From an uncultured Croceitalea sp. (GTDB lineage: Bacteria > Bacteroidota > Bacteroidia > Flavobacteriales > Flavobacteriaceae), in contig CANMOV010000003.1 in the NCBI GenBank assembly GCA_947499565.1, positions 310,001 to 374,000 on the forward strand: DNA of 64,000 bases, read 5' to 3'. Below the pieces are notes generated by a model that saw nothing but the letters and a program-made list of their open reading frames with translations, was not told where the DNA came from and searched no databases. The position numbers were made by a program, and so were the translations under genes. Positions 27,554-35,368 of this stretch are shown in pieces. How positions within the stretch are numbered: the stretch's first letter is position 1; the number at the start of each line of letters is the position of its first letter.

Positions 27554-28897
27554 TTAGATTACGCCTTGCGCTAGCATAGCATCAGCAACTTTTACAAAGC
27601 CAGCAATATTTGCTCCTTTTACATAGTTGCAATATCCATCTGCATCTTTTCCAAACTCAATGCACGAATCGTGTATATCTTCCATAATTCCTTTAAGCTT
27701 ATCATCTACTTCTTCTCGTGTCCAACTAATACGTAATGAGTTTTGCGACATCTCTAAACCAGATGTAGCAACACCACCAGCATTAGAAGCTTTTCCTGGA
27801 GCAAATAAAATTTTCGCTTCATGGAATTCGTGTATGGCTTCTGGTGTGGAAGGCATATTAGCCCCTTCAGCAACACAGGTACATCCATTTTTAATTAGTG
27901 TTTTAGCATCATCCCCGCCTAATTCATTCTGAGTGGCACATGGTAATGCAATATCACAATTAACTTCCCAAGGTGTTTTTCCTTTATGGAACTCTGCCGA
28001 AGCATATTTATCTGCATATTCCGAAATTCTTCCACGACGGTTATTCTTTAAGTCCATCACAAAAGCTAATTTCTCTTCATCAATACCATCTTTGTCATGA
28101 ATATATCCTCCAGAATCAGAGAGCGTTAAAACTTTTCCGCCTAATTGTAATACTTTTTCAGCAGCATACTGCGCCACATTACCAGAACCAGAAATCACAA
28201 CATTCTTTCCTTTAAAAGAGGCTCCTTGGGTCTTGAGCATACTATCTGCAAAATATACCGTACCATAGCCCGTTGCTTCTGGACGAATTAAAGAACCTCC
28301 CCAAGAACGTCCCTTACCCGTAAGTACTCCTGTAAACTCGTTTCTAATCTTTTTATACATTCCAAATAGGAAGCCAATCTCACGTGCGCCAACACCAATA
28401 TCACCTGCAGGAACATCTGTATTAGGGCCAATATGTCTATTTAATTCTAACATAAAGGCATGGCAAAAACGCATTACCTCATCATCAGACTTTCCTTTTG
28501 GATTAAAATCTGACCCTCCTTTACCACCACCCATAGGCAGTGTAGTTAAACTGTTTTTAAAAACCTGTTCAAAAGCCAAGAATTTTAATACACTGGCATT
28601 TACAGTTGGGTGAAAACGAAGTCCTCCTTTATAAGGCCCAATTGCCGAATTCATTTGAATTCTATACCCACGGTTTACATGAATTTCACCGGCATCATCT
28701 ACCCACGCCACTCTAAATGAAATAAGCCTTTCTGGCTCCACCATTCTTAAAAGAATGTTTTTGCCATTATAAATTTTGTGCTTTGCGATGTACGGAATTA
28801 CAGTTTCTGCAACTTCCTGTACCGCTTGAATAAACTCAGGTTCGTGACCATTTCTAGTCCTTACCTCGTCCATAAATGCTTTAATTTTTGCTTCCAT
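27554..28897 (-). CDS. gdhA: NADP-specific glutamate dehydrogenase
   Basis: 447 residues, the normal length of the hexameric NADP enzyme that forms glutamate from 2-oxoglutarate and ammonium. Conserved pieces are YKGGLRFHPTVNASVLKFLAFEQ near 88, the catalytic-Lys loop LPMGGGKGGSDFNPKG near 120, DVPAGDIGVGAREIG near 160 and the nucleotide fold VVISGSGNVAQYAAEK near 230. Assimilatory NADP use is inferred from overall similarity. A minus-strand -7 element (TAATTTTG, 28968-28975) lies about 70 bp upstream, giving a leader of roughly 60 nt. Confidence 0.96.
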   Translation of the reverse strand: MEAKIKAFMDEVRTRNGHEPEFIQAVQEVAETVIPYIAKHKIYNGKNILLRMVEPERLISFRVAWVDDAGEIHVNRGYRIQMNSAIGPYKGGLRFHPTVNASVLKFLAFEQVFKNSLTTLPMGGGKGGSDFNPKGKSDDEVMRFCHAFMLELNRHIGPNTDVPAGDIGVGAREIGFLFGMYKKIRNEFTGVLTGKGRSWGGSLIRPEATGYGTVYFADSMLKTQGASFKGKNVVISGSGNVAQYAAEKVLQLGGKVLTLSDSGGYIHDKDGIDEEKLAFVMDLKNNRRGRISEYADKYASAEFHKGKTPWEVNCDIALPCATQNELGGDDAKTLIKNGCTCVAEGANMPSTPEAIHEFHEAKILFAPGKASNAGGVATSGLEMSQNSLRISWTREEVDDKLKGIMEDIHDSCIEFGKDADGYCNYVKGANIAGFVKVADAMLAQGVI

Positions 28898-28967
28898 AGA
28901 GGATTGATAATTTGTTAACCCTTTAACCTTTAAAAGGGCGTATTTTATTGAATTAGGAATCTAGCGG

Positions 28968-28975
28968 CAAAATTA
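28968..28975 (-). promoter_or_regulatory. Candidate gdhA -7 promoter element
   Basis: TAATTTTG on the minus strand fits the Bacteroidota -7 consensus TAnnTTTG. It lies 71 bp before the gdhA ATG. No clear TTG was seen at the -33 distance, so confidence is moderate. Confidence 0.45.
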
Positions 28976-29027
28976 TGCTATTTGTATAATTTAGATAGGG
29001 TATTTTTAAAAATATTTCAAAAAAGAT

Positions 29028-30182
29028 TTACCCTATAGCTTGTTCTAAATCAGCAATTAAGTCATCTGCATCTTCTATCCCTACACTTAGCCTAATTAGT
29101 GAATCTACTACACCACTTTTCTCTCGCTCTTCTTTAGGAATACTTGCATGGGTCATGCTAGCAGGATGTCCCGCTAAACTTTCCACGCCACCCAAGGACT
29201 CTGCAAGCGTGAAGATTTCTAGCTTTTCTACTATTTTAATAGCGTCTTCATAGCTACTTCCGTTAGGCACAAAAGAAATCATCCCACCAAAATCATCCAT
29301 CTGACTTTTGGCTACATCATGATTTGGATGATCTTCAAAACCTGGCCAATATACTTCTCCAATTTTGGGATGATTTGCCAAATATTCTGCTATCGCTTTC
29401 CCATTTTCACAATGGCGTTGCATACGCACGTGTAGTGTTTTAATTCCGCGTAGCGTTAAAAAGCTGTCCATAGGACCACAAACCGCACCACTAGCATTTT
29501 GTATAAAGTATAATTTATCCGCTAAATCCTTATCCTTAACAGCCAGAGCACCAACTACAACATCACTATGTCCACCTAAATATTTGGTAGCTGAATGCAT
29601 AACAATATCTGCTCCTAAATCTAAAGGTCTTTGTAAATATGGAGTCGCAAATGTATTATCCACAGCTAATAACACCTTATGCTTTTTAGCTAAAGATGAA
29701 ACCGCCTTTATATCTATAACATTCATCATTGGGTTAGTTGGTGTTTCTACCCAAATGAGTTTTGTATTGCTATTTATATTTTCTTCTATTTTGTCTACAC
29801 TTTGCATTCCAATAAAATGAAAAGTGATTCCGTATTTTTCAAAAATTTGTTTAAAAATTCGATAGCTTCCACCATACAAATCATTGGTAGATACTACTTC
29901 ATCTCCAGGATTTAAAAGCTTTACAACAGCATCTATAGCCGCCAATCCACTAGCAAAAGCTAATCCATAAGTGCCATTTTCAATACTTGCTAAGGCATTT
30001 TCCAAAGCTGTTCTAGTAGGGTTAGCACTGCGGGAATATTCAAATCCTTTATGTCCCCCTGGCGTACTTTGCGCATAGGTAGAGGTTTGGTAAATAGGAG
30101 GCATTACAGCTCCATAAGCTGCATCTGGTTCTTGCCCTCCGTGAATTGTTTTACTGTTGAATTTTAAGTCTTTCTTGCTCAT
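29028..30182 (-). CDS. PLP-dependent trans-sulfuration enzyme, cystathionine gamma-synthase/lyase
   Basis: 384 residues, Cys/Met metabolism PLP enzyme of fold type I. Visible features are TSTYAQSTPGGHKGFEYSRSANPTR near 33-57, FASGLAAIDAV near 75, VDNTFATPYLQRPLDLGADI near 172 and the PLP-lysine motif SATKYLGGHSDVV near 197. These enzymes either join O-acylhomoserine with cysteine (MetB) or split cystathionine (CGL/MccB). The sequence alone does not separate the two, so no symbol is given. It is a single gene with a well-formed minus-strand promoter just upstream. Confidence 0.93.
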   Translation of the reverse strand: MSKKDLKFNSKTIHGGQEPDAAYGAVMPPIYQTSTYAQSTPGGHKGFEYSRSANPTRTALENALASIENGTYGLAFASGLAAIDAVVKLLNPGDEVVSTNDLYGGSYRIFKQIFEKYGITFHFIGMQSVDKIEENINSNTKLIWVETPTNPMMNVIDIKAVSSLAKKHKVLLAVDNTFATPYLQRPLDLGADIVMHSATKYLGGHSDVVVGALAVKDKDLADKLYFIQNASGAVCGPMDSFLTLRGIKTLHVRMQRHCENGKAIAEYLANHPKIGEVYWPGFEDHPNHDVAKSQMDDFGGMISFVPNGSSYEDAIKIVEKLEIFTLAESLGGVESLAGHPASMTHASIPKEEREKSGVVDSLIRLSVGIEDADDLIADLEQAIG

Positions 30183-30200
30183 GCTATCTAATTATATTTA

Positions 30201-30231
30201 CAAAGGTATTGTTAAGTTTTGGAGTAATCAA
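30201..30231 (-). promoter_or_regulatory. Promoter of the trans-sulfuration gene
   Basis: On the minus strand TTG (complement of 30229-30231) and TACCTTTG (complement of 30201-30208) are 20 bp apart, matching the Bacteroidota -33/-7 arrangement. Transcription would start about 10 bp before the ATG at 30182, giving a very short leader. Confidence 0.65.
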
Positions 30232-30255
30232 TGAAACCATAACTGTACAAGTTCT

Positions 30256-30263
30256 TATTTTTG
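30256..30263 (+). promoter_or_regulatory. Candidate -7 element for the DUF3298 lipoprotein gene
   Basis: TATTTTTG fits TAnnTTTG and ends 19 bp before the ATG at 30283. No TTG is seen at the expected -33 distance. Confidence 0.45.
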
Positions 30264-30282
30264 ATTCCTAATTAAACCCTAA

Positions 30283-31032
30283 ATGAAAAACGTACTTCCT
30301 ACCTTATTTCTATCAATACTTCTGCTTTGTTGTGAAAGCGAGTCAAAGCTTACATTTGAAATTGCTCAACTAGAGAATACTTCCTGTAGTAATTGCCCAG
30401 AAATAAGTATTAGCATCCCAAAAGCTTTAGGGGAAACACGTATAGCTGAAAAAATAAATACTACAATTAACGAAGAACTTATTTATACCTTAAAATTTGA
30501 AGATAGTATAAACGTAGATTCTGTTAAGGGCGCTATGGAATCCTTTACCCAAAGCTATCAAGGTTTTAAAAAAGAATTTGATGATGAGGCTATAAGTTGG
30601 GAAGCCCAAGCGAACGGTGAAGTAAGCTTTGAAAGTTCTTTTTTACTATCTATTGCTCTAAATACATATACTTTTACTGGCGGAGCCCATGGTTATGGCG
30701 CTACTACTTTTTTGAATTTTGATAAAGGAAAAGGTTTAGAGTTAGAACCCTATCAACTATTTAAAGATTTGGAGGGATTTATTGTGCTGGCAGAAACTAA
30801 ATTTAGAGAGGCACAGGAGATCCCTAAAACAAGTAATATTAATGCGACAGGGTTTATGTTTTCTGGGGATCGTTTCCACTTACCTGAAAATTTAGGCTTT
30901 ACCGAAAAGGGTATTCAACTTATTTACAATCAATATGAGATAGCTTCATATGCGGATGGACCTATTGAATTATTACTTCCTTTTGAGGAAGTTAATCAGT
31001 TTTTAAAGAAAGAATATCAAGTTATAATTTAA
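30283..31032 (+). CDS. DUF3298/DUF4163 (RsiV-like) lipoprotein
   Basis: 249 residues. A lipoprotein signal (LSILLLCC, Cys16 or 17) precedes a DUF4163-like domain (about 30-130) and a DUF3298 domain (about 140-245) with the characteristic TGGAHGYGATTFLNFD and GIQLIYNQYEIASYADGPIELLLPFEEV. The same two domains form the extracellular part of the anti-sigma factor RsiV, which binds lysozyme. Here there is no cytoplasmic anti-sigma segment and no sigma factor nearby, so regulation is not implied. Its 3' end overlaps the 3' end of the convergent DinB gene by 11 bp. Confidence 0.88.
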   Translation: MKNVLPTLFLSILLLCCESESKLTFEIAQLENTSCSNCPEISISIPKALGETRIAEKINTTINEELIYTLKFEDSINVDSVKGAMESFTQSYQGFKKEFDDEAISWEAQANGEVSFESSFLLSIALNTYTFTGGAHGYGATTFLNFDKGKGLELEPYQLFKDLEGFIVLAETKFREAQEIPKTSNINATGFMFSGDRFHLPENLGFTEKGIQLIYNQYEIASYADGPIELLLPFEEVNQFLKKEYQVII

Positions 31033-31483
31033 TTGCTTTTTCAAGCGCAAAAATAGCACCCAAATGAATTCCCTCATGAAACGTGTTAAATGCAATAGCA
31101 TCTTCTACATTATTTAAAGGAACCTTAGCAGAAGTCGTATAGGGTTTAAAGGAATTAAAAATTCCGGCATTATAATCAAGTTCTGTTTTCTCGGGTAAAG
31201 AAATAAGCAATTCAGAAATGCTACTTAAATCATTATCGCTAGGATTAGCTGTTGGGAATGTCCCTTTTTGATAATCCAACACCAAAGCTTGGTCAATATT
31301 TATCGATAACCCACTTAACCCATAAATCAGTTTTTGTTCTGTAACCACCACATGAGCTATATTCCACCAAATATTATTATTAAACCCTTTTGGTATTCTA
31401 TATAAATCTGCTTCTGCAGTAGTTTTTAAATAGTGATGTAAAATCTTCCTATTCTGCTTTATAATGGTAAAAAGGTTTTCCAA
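31022..31483 (-). CDS. DinB-family protein
   Basis: A 153-residue four-helix protein of the DinB/YfiT class. The metal-binding His positions expected for the superfamily are visible: His in NIAHVVVTEQ near 45 and the pair FHEGIHLG near 135-140. These proteins are often thiol transferases or damage-inducible, but most are uncharacterised. It is divergent from the ArsR-type regulator, and a perfect 9-bp-arm palindrome lies between the two starts, so the regulator may control it. Confidence 0.85.
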   Translation of the reverse strand: MENLFTIIKQNRKILHHYLKTTAEADLYRIPKGFNNNIWWNIAHVVVTEQKLIYGLSGLSINIDQALVLDYQKGTFPTANPSDNDLSSISELLISLPEKTELDYNAGIFNSFKPYTTSAKVPLNNVEDAIAFNTFHEGIHLGAIFALEKAIKL

Positions 31484-31503
31484 AATACTTTTTTAATGTT
31501 AAA

Positions 31504-31527
31504 ACATATCTAATTTTCTAGATATGT
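31504..31527. promoter_or_regulatory. Perfect palindromic operator between DinB and ArsR-type genes
   Basis: ACATATCTA (31504-31512) and TAGATATGT (31519-31527) are exact reverse complements across six bases. It lies 20 bp from the DinB start and 25 bp from the regulator start, just upstream of the regulator's -7 element. This is the expected position for repression of both divergent genes by a dimeric winged-helix protein. Confidence 0.72.
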
Positions 31528-31539
31528 GAATATAATGTA

Positions 31540-31547
31540 TATATTTG
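31540..31547 (+). promoter_or_regulatory. -7 element of the ArsR-type gene
   Basis: TATATTTG fits TAnnTTTG exactly and ends four bases before the GTG start at 31552. Transcription would begin at or next to the start codon, so the mRNA would be leaderless or nearly so. Confidence 0.55.
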
Positions 31548-31551
31548 CAGT

Positions 31552-31854
31552 GTGAATATAGTCGAAATAAGTAAAGTATTAGCTAATAATACCAGGGTAG
31601 AAATCTTAAAATGGTTGAAAACACCTGAAAAGAATTTTCCTCCCCATCAAGATATAAATCATTTTGATGATGGAGTTTGCGTTGGTTACATTCAAGATAA
31701 AGCTGGTTTATCCCAATCAACTATTTCAACCTATTTAAATACCATGCAACAAGCCAATCTTGTTATACCCACAAGACATGGTAAATGGACTTATTATAAA
31801 CGAAACGAAGAAGTAATACAAAGATATATTGAAACATTAAAGGAAGATTTATAG
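31552..31854 (+). CDS. ArsR-type winged-helix transcriptional regulator
   Basis: 100 residues with GTG start (MNIVEISKVLANNTRVEIL). The winged helix has the ArsR pattern: helix 1-2 with NTRVEILKWL (about 13-22), recognition helix GLSQSTISTYLNTMQQANLV (about 56-75) and wing TRHGKWTYYKRNEE. The arsenic-sensing ELCVCD motif is missing; only VCVGYI remains, so metal sensing by the classical site is unlikely. No later in-frame start keeps the first helix. Autoregulation through the 31504-31527 palindrome is likely. Related Bacteroidota regulators commonly stand alone like this. Confidence 0.88.
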   Translation: MNIVEISKVLANNTRVEILKWLKTPEKNFPPHQDINHFDDGVCVGYIQDKAGLSQSTISTYLNTMQQANLVIPTRHGKWTYYKRNEEVIQRYIETLKEDL

Positions 31855-31900
31855 CTTTTTTTTAATATAACAAATCGATAAATAGCGAAATATAAATATA

Positions 31901-32035
31901 ATGAATTGCACAGTAGAGTTATCCGCAGTAAATGACTGTTCTTGTAAGCAGTCTAAACAAAATTCAAACCGAATTTCTAAATGGCTAAAAAACATTAAAA
32001 TTACTGGTGCTGAATATATGTCCAAAACTAAATAA
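31901..32035 (+). CDS. Putative 44-residue small protein
   Basis: ATG at 31901 gives a 44-codon frame (MNCTVELSAVNDCSCKQSKQ, then basic KWLKNIKITG) ending TAA at 32035. It fills the gap between the ArsR-type regulator (47 bp upstream) and the racemase (22 bp downstream), all on the same strand, which supports translation in one operon. Cys residues at 3, 13 and 15 could bind a metal or be fortuitous. No family is recognised. Confidence 0.45.
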   Translation: MNCTVELSAVNDCSCKQSKQNSNRISKWLKNIKITGAEYMSKTK

Positions 32036-32057
32036 GGTCAAATCCTAAATATTAATT

Positions 32058-32750
32058 ATGAAAACGATTGGTTTAATAGGAGGAATGAGTTGGGAATCCT
32101 CAAAAGTTTACTACGAGTATTTGAATATACTGGTTAAGGAAAATCTGGGAGGCTCCCATTCTGCAAAAATCATAATGAGCTCTCTTGATTTTGCAGAAAT
32201 TGAAAAATATAGTTTTGAAGGCAATTGGGAAGCCATAGGCAAACTTATGGGCGAACATGCTGCTACTTTAGAAAGAGCAGGTGCAGACATGGTTGTTCTT
32301 TGCACCAACACTATTCATTTAGTTAGTGATAAGATCACAAAAGCAATAACAGTTCCCTTTCTACATATTGCGGAAGCCACGGGAAAAGCTATCCAAAAAC
32401 AAGGACTAAAGAAAATAGCGCTGCTAGGCACTAAATTCACTATGGAAAAGGATTTTTATACCAAAATATTGGAAGAAAAATATGGATTAGAGGTTCTTAT
32501 ACCAGATGAAAATGATAGGGCCTTTTTACAAGATCTAATTTACAATGAACTCGTTAAAGGTAAATTTACAGTGGAAGGCAAAGACAAGTGTTTGCAAATC
32601 ATCTCCAAATTACAAAACAAGGGTGCCGAAGGCGTAATCTTAGGTTGCACTGAGCTGCCTATTTTAATTCCGGACAAAGAATTACTTCTTCCTTCTTTTA
32701 ATACAACCTTAATTCATTCGCAAGAAGCAATTAACCTGGCATTAAACTAA
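32058..32750 (+). CDS. Aspartate/glutamate racemase family protein
   Basis: A 230-residue cofactor-independent racemase. The two-thiol catalytic pair is complete: Cys near 82 in VVLCTNT and Cys near 197 in LGCTELP. The start is the family's KTIGLIGGMSWESSKVYYEYLN. The EYxxx/YgeA subgroup racemises amino acids such as aspartate or acts more broadly. Substrate specificity cannot be read here. It is first in a tight plus-strand run with the SDR-like protein (5-bp gap), ArsC-like protein (12 bp) and EamA transporter (1-bp overlap). Confidence 0.9.
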   Translation: MKTIGLIGGMSWESSKVYYEYLNILVKENLGGSHSAKIIMSSLDFAEIEKYSFEGNWEAIGKLMGEHAATLERAGADMVVLCTNTIHLVSDKITKAITVPFLHIAEATGKAIQKQGLKKIALLGTKFTMEKDFYTKILEEKYGLEVLIPDENDRAFLQDLIYNELVKGKFTVEGKDKCLQIISKLQNKGAEGVILGCTELPILIPDKELLLPSFNTTLIHSQEAINLALN

Positions 32751-32755
32751 CTAGT

Positions 32756-33358
32756 ATGAAAATAGTAATCGTAGGTGGCAACGGAACAATTGGCAAATCT
32801 ATTGCCAAAAACTTCAGTAAAACACATGAAGTAATTACAGCTGGAAGAAATAATGCTGATTTATATGTAGATATAACTAAGAGTAATTCCATAAAATCTC
32901 TATTTGATAAATTGGGCAAAGTAGATGCCGTAATTGGTGCAGCCGGTGAAGCCAAATGGGCAGACTTTAAAGAACTCTCGGAAGAAGATTATTACATTGG
33001 ATTTAAAAGTAAACTAATGGGACAAGTTAACTTGGTTCGTATAGGACAAAACTATCTAAATCCAAATGGCTCTTTTACATTAACAACAGGAATTTTAGCC
33101 GATGATCCTGTAATAAAAACATCAAGTGCTGCCATGGTAAACGGAGCAATTCATAGCTTTGTAAAAGCAGTAGCTTTAGAATTGGAAAATGGCATGCGTG
33201 TGAATGCAGTTTCTGCAGGAACCGCCGAGGAAGCCTACGATAAATACAAAGATTATTTCCCTGGCCATCTTCCAGTTCCTATGAAAAAGGTTGTTGCTGG
33301 TTATGAAAAAAGTGTTCTTGGAAAAGACACCGGACGAATTTTTAGAATTTACGAATAA
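32756..33358 (+). CDS. Short-chain dehydrogenase-like protein lacking the YxxxK pair
   Basis: 200 residues. The Rossmann nucleotide motif GGNGTIGKSIAKNF (about 6-19) and the later NAVSAGTAEEA segment are SDR-like. The region of the active site reads SSAAMVNGAIHSFVKAVALE, without the Tyr-xxx-Lys dyad. The same MVNGA form is found in a small SDR subgroup, so this is an ancestral variant and not a sequencing fault. It may bind NAD(P) without classical dehydrogenase chemistry. It is the second gene of the racemase cluster. Confidence 0.85.
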   Translation: MKIVIVGGNGTIGKSIAKNFSKTHEVITAGRNNADLYVDITKSNSIKSLFDKLGKVDAVIGAAGEAKWADFKELSEEDYYIGFKSKLMGQVNLVRIGQNYLNPNGSFTLTTGILADDPVIKTSSAAMVNGAIHSFVKAVALELENGMRVNAVSAGTAEEAYDKYKDYFPGHLPVPMKKVVAGYEKSVLGKDTGRIFRIYE

Positions 33359-33370
33359 TAAAAAATAAGA

Positions 33371-33721
33371 ATGAAAAAAATATACCACTTAGAGACCTGC
33401 AAAACCTGTCAGAAAATCTTAAAAGAATTAGAACCGCTTGATGGCGTCGAACTTAGAGAAATAAAATCTATGGGAGTTACTCCAGAAGAGTTAGAAGAAA
33501 TGCGAGCTTTAACTGACAGTTATGAAGCTTTGTTCAGTAGAAGAGCAATGCTTTTTCGCCAAAGAGGTTTAAACAACCAAGAATTAGGTGAAGAAGATTA
33601 TAAAAATCTGATTTTAGAACATTATACTTTTCTAAAACGTCCTGTTGCTGTGGTAAACAAACAAATCTTTATTGGCAATGCCAAAAAAGTAGTAGAAGGA
33701 GCAAAAGCTGCACTGCATTAA
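33371..33721 (+). CDS. ArsC/Spx-family thioredoxin-fold protein
   Basis: A 116-residue ArsC-like protein. The CxxC motif CKTC (Cys10, Cys13) replaces the single Cys of E. coli ArsC, and LKRPVAVVNKQIFIGN (about 93-108) matches the C-terminal ArsC/Spx half. Flavobacterial members are often named arsenate reductase by homology. No arsenite exporter (ArsB/Acr3) is present nearby, so an arsenic role has no context support. Its stop overlaps the EamA start (TAATG), showing tight coupling. Confidence 0.85.
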   Translation: MKKIYHLETCKTCQKILKELEPLDGVELREIKSMGVTPEELEEMRALTDSYEALFSRRAMLFRQRGLNNQELGEEDYKNLILEHYTFLKRPVAVVNKQIFIGNAKKVVEGAKAALH

Positions 33722-34614
33722 TGAGCAAAAGAACCCTAGCTTTTTTAGCAGCCTTTGGAGCTACTACAATATATGCTTTAAATCATACCATTGCCAAAGG
33801 GGTAATGCCGCATTATGTGAAACCTTTTGGGTTTATTCTATTGCGTGTTGTTGGTGTAGCTGCACTTTTTTGGAGCATTTCTTTCCTTGGCCCAAAGGAA
33901 AAAATTGAAAAACAAGATTGGGGAAGAATAATCCTAGCAGCCGTTTTGGGAATGGTAATTAATATGCTAGCCTATTTTAAAGGCTTAGAACTTTCAACTC
34001 CAATTAACAGCTCAGTATTAATGACAGTAAGCCCCATTATAGTGGTTTTACTTTCGGCGTTTTTTTTAAAAGAACGCATAACTTTAAACAAAGGTTTAGG
34101 GATTGCATTAGGTTTTATTGGGGCACTAGCGCTTATCCTTTTTGGAGCTGAACTAAGACAAGACGCTCCCAATATTCCATTGGGCAATACACTTTATATC
34201 ATTAATGCCGCTGCCTATGGCGGATATCTTATTGTGGCAAAAAAGCTATTAGCAAAGTACCATCCTTTTACCCTAATGCGATGGCTTTTCCTCATTGCCG
34301 TAATCATTAATCTTCCTATAGGCTTGCCCGAACTATTAGAAATTAGATGGACAACTATGCCTTTATGGGCCTATGGCACTATAGCTTTTGTTATTATTTG
34401 CACTACTTTTTTAACTTACTTGTTTAATATTTTTGCAATGACGGAACTCAAAGCATCTACTATTGGTGCTTTTATCTATTTGCAACCGCTTATAGGTATT
34501 CTTTTTGCCGTTATTACAGGAAAGGATGTACTTACTTTAGTTAAAATTATAGCAACCATATTACTATTGCTTGGAGTGTATTTAGCTAGTAAAAAAGTAA
34601 AGCCAAAACTTTAG
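33721..34614 (+). CDS. EamA/DMT-family transporter
   Basis: A 297-residue membrane protein with ten helices arranged as two EamA repeats of five (about 5-140 and 155-292). Typical marks are NHTIAKGVMPHYVKPFGFILLRVV at the start and the repeat end INSSVLMTVSPIIVVLLSAFFLKER. The C-terminal repeat has the matching GAFIYLQPLIGILFAVITG. DMT carriers export amino acids or small metabolites. With a racemase next door, amino-acid export is a possible but untested link. It shares the TAATG junction with the ArsC-like gene. Confidence 0.9.
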   Translation: MSKRTLAFLAAFGATTIYALNHTIAKGVMPHYVKPFGFILLRVVGVAALFWSISFLGPKEKIEKQDWGRIILAAVLGMVINMLAYFKGLELSTPINSSVLMTVSPIIVVLLSAFFLKERITLNKGLGIALGFIGALALILFGAELRQDAPNIPLGNTLYIINAAAYGGYLIVAKKLLAKYHPFTLMRWLFLIAVIINLPIGLPELLEIRWTTMPLWAYGTIAFVIICTTFLTYLFNIFAMTELKASTIGAFIYLQPLIGILFAVITGKDVLTLVKIIATILLLLGVYLASKKVKPKL

Positions 34615-34665
34615 ATAAATTTTCTCAGTAGAATTATAACACCTAATTACTTAATCCAACAGTTA

Positions 34666-35139
34666 TCATAAATTCTTGGGCACTCTTTTAAACTTTCTGG
34701 TATCTTCCTTTGTTAATACCTTAAAATCATCTGCTTTATCAATAGTTTCTACTAGCTCTAAAAATGCTTTTGGCAAGGAACGTAGTTTTCGAGCTTTAAG
34801 ATCTATCCATGCGCCCATCATTTCAGAATGCGCAAAATTTTTACCATCGGCATCATAAAAATCATGTTGGAATTCAAAGAACATTCCATCTTCACTCATC
34901 CCTTTTAGTTCTGTGGAAACTTTTATAGGTTTCCCTATAAACACTTCCTTAAAATAATAAATATGCTCATAAAAAACTACTGGACCAATTTGATGTTGCG
35001 CCATAGTTCTTTGGTTAAAACCCATTTGCTCTAAGTAAGACATTCTTGCATGAGCACTGTAATTTATATAAGCGGAATTAGCTAAATGGCGATTGGCATC
35101 AATATCACTCCAACGAATCTCAAACTCTTTTAAAAACAT
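34666..35139 (-). CDS. Acyl-CoA thioesterase (4HBT hot-dog fold)
   Basis: 157 residues from ATG 35139 (MFLKEFEIRWSDIDANRHL). An in-frame Met 12 codons earlier would add a non-conserved basic tail. The active Asp motif WSDIDANRHLANSAYINY (about 9-26) is the YbgC/4HBT type, and the rest is a single hot-dog domain. It hydrolyses acyl-CoA thioesters; chain length cannot be told. It is convergent with the EamA transporter and on the opposite strand from the nitronate monooxygenase. Confidence 0.87.
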   Translation of the reverse strand: MFLKEFEIRWSDIDANRHLANSAYINYSAHARMSYLEQMGFNQRTMAQHQIGPVVFYEHIYYFKEVFIGKPIKVSTELKGMSEDGMFFEFQHDFYDADGKNFAHSEMMGAWIDLKARKLRSLPKAFLELVETIDKADDFKVLTKEDTRKFKRVPKNL

Positions 35140-35190
35140 AGTTCTCTTGTATTTTTTATTATGCACGCATAACAATTGTCAAAAATAGCA

Positions 35191-35198
35191 TAGATTTG
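35191..35198 (+). promoter_or_regulatory. Candidate -7 element upstream of nitronate monooxygenase
   Basis: TAGATTTG fits TAnnTTTG. It is 170 bp before the ATG at 35369, implying a leader of roughly 160 nt that includes a small ACCTCT/AGAGGT hairpin at 35203-35220. Confidence 0.35.
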
Positions 35199-35368
35199 AA
35201 GAACCTCTACATACAGAGGTAAGTTAAATTCCTCTAGTAAAGTAATTTTTCGAACTAACATCAAGAAAAATTGCAACTAGAATACGAATTTATTAAACCT
35301 TGGTTCTCCATACTTTTCCGTTAGGAAAACTAGAACTTATAGGTTTATTAAAATTTAATTCAAAAACT

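Noticed and set aside
31552-34614. Arsenic resistance operon (ArsR-like, ArsC-like)
   Set aside because: The regulator lacks the metal-binding cysteines, no arsenite exporter is present and the ArsC-like protein has a CxxC form. The pair is better described by family only.
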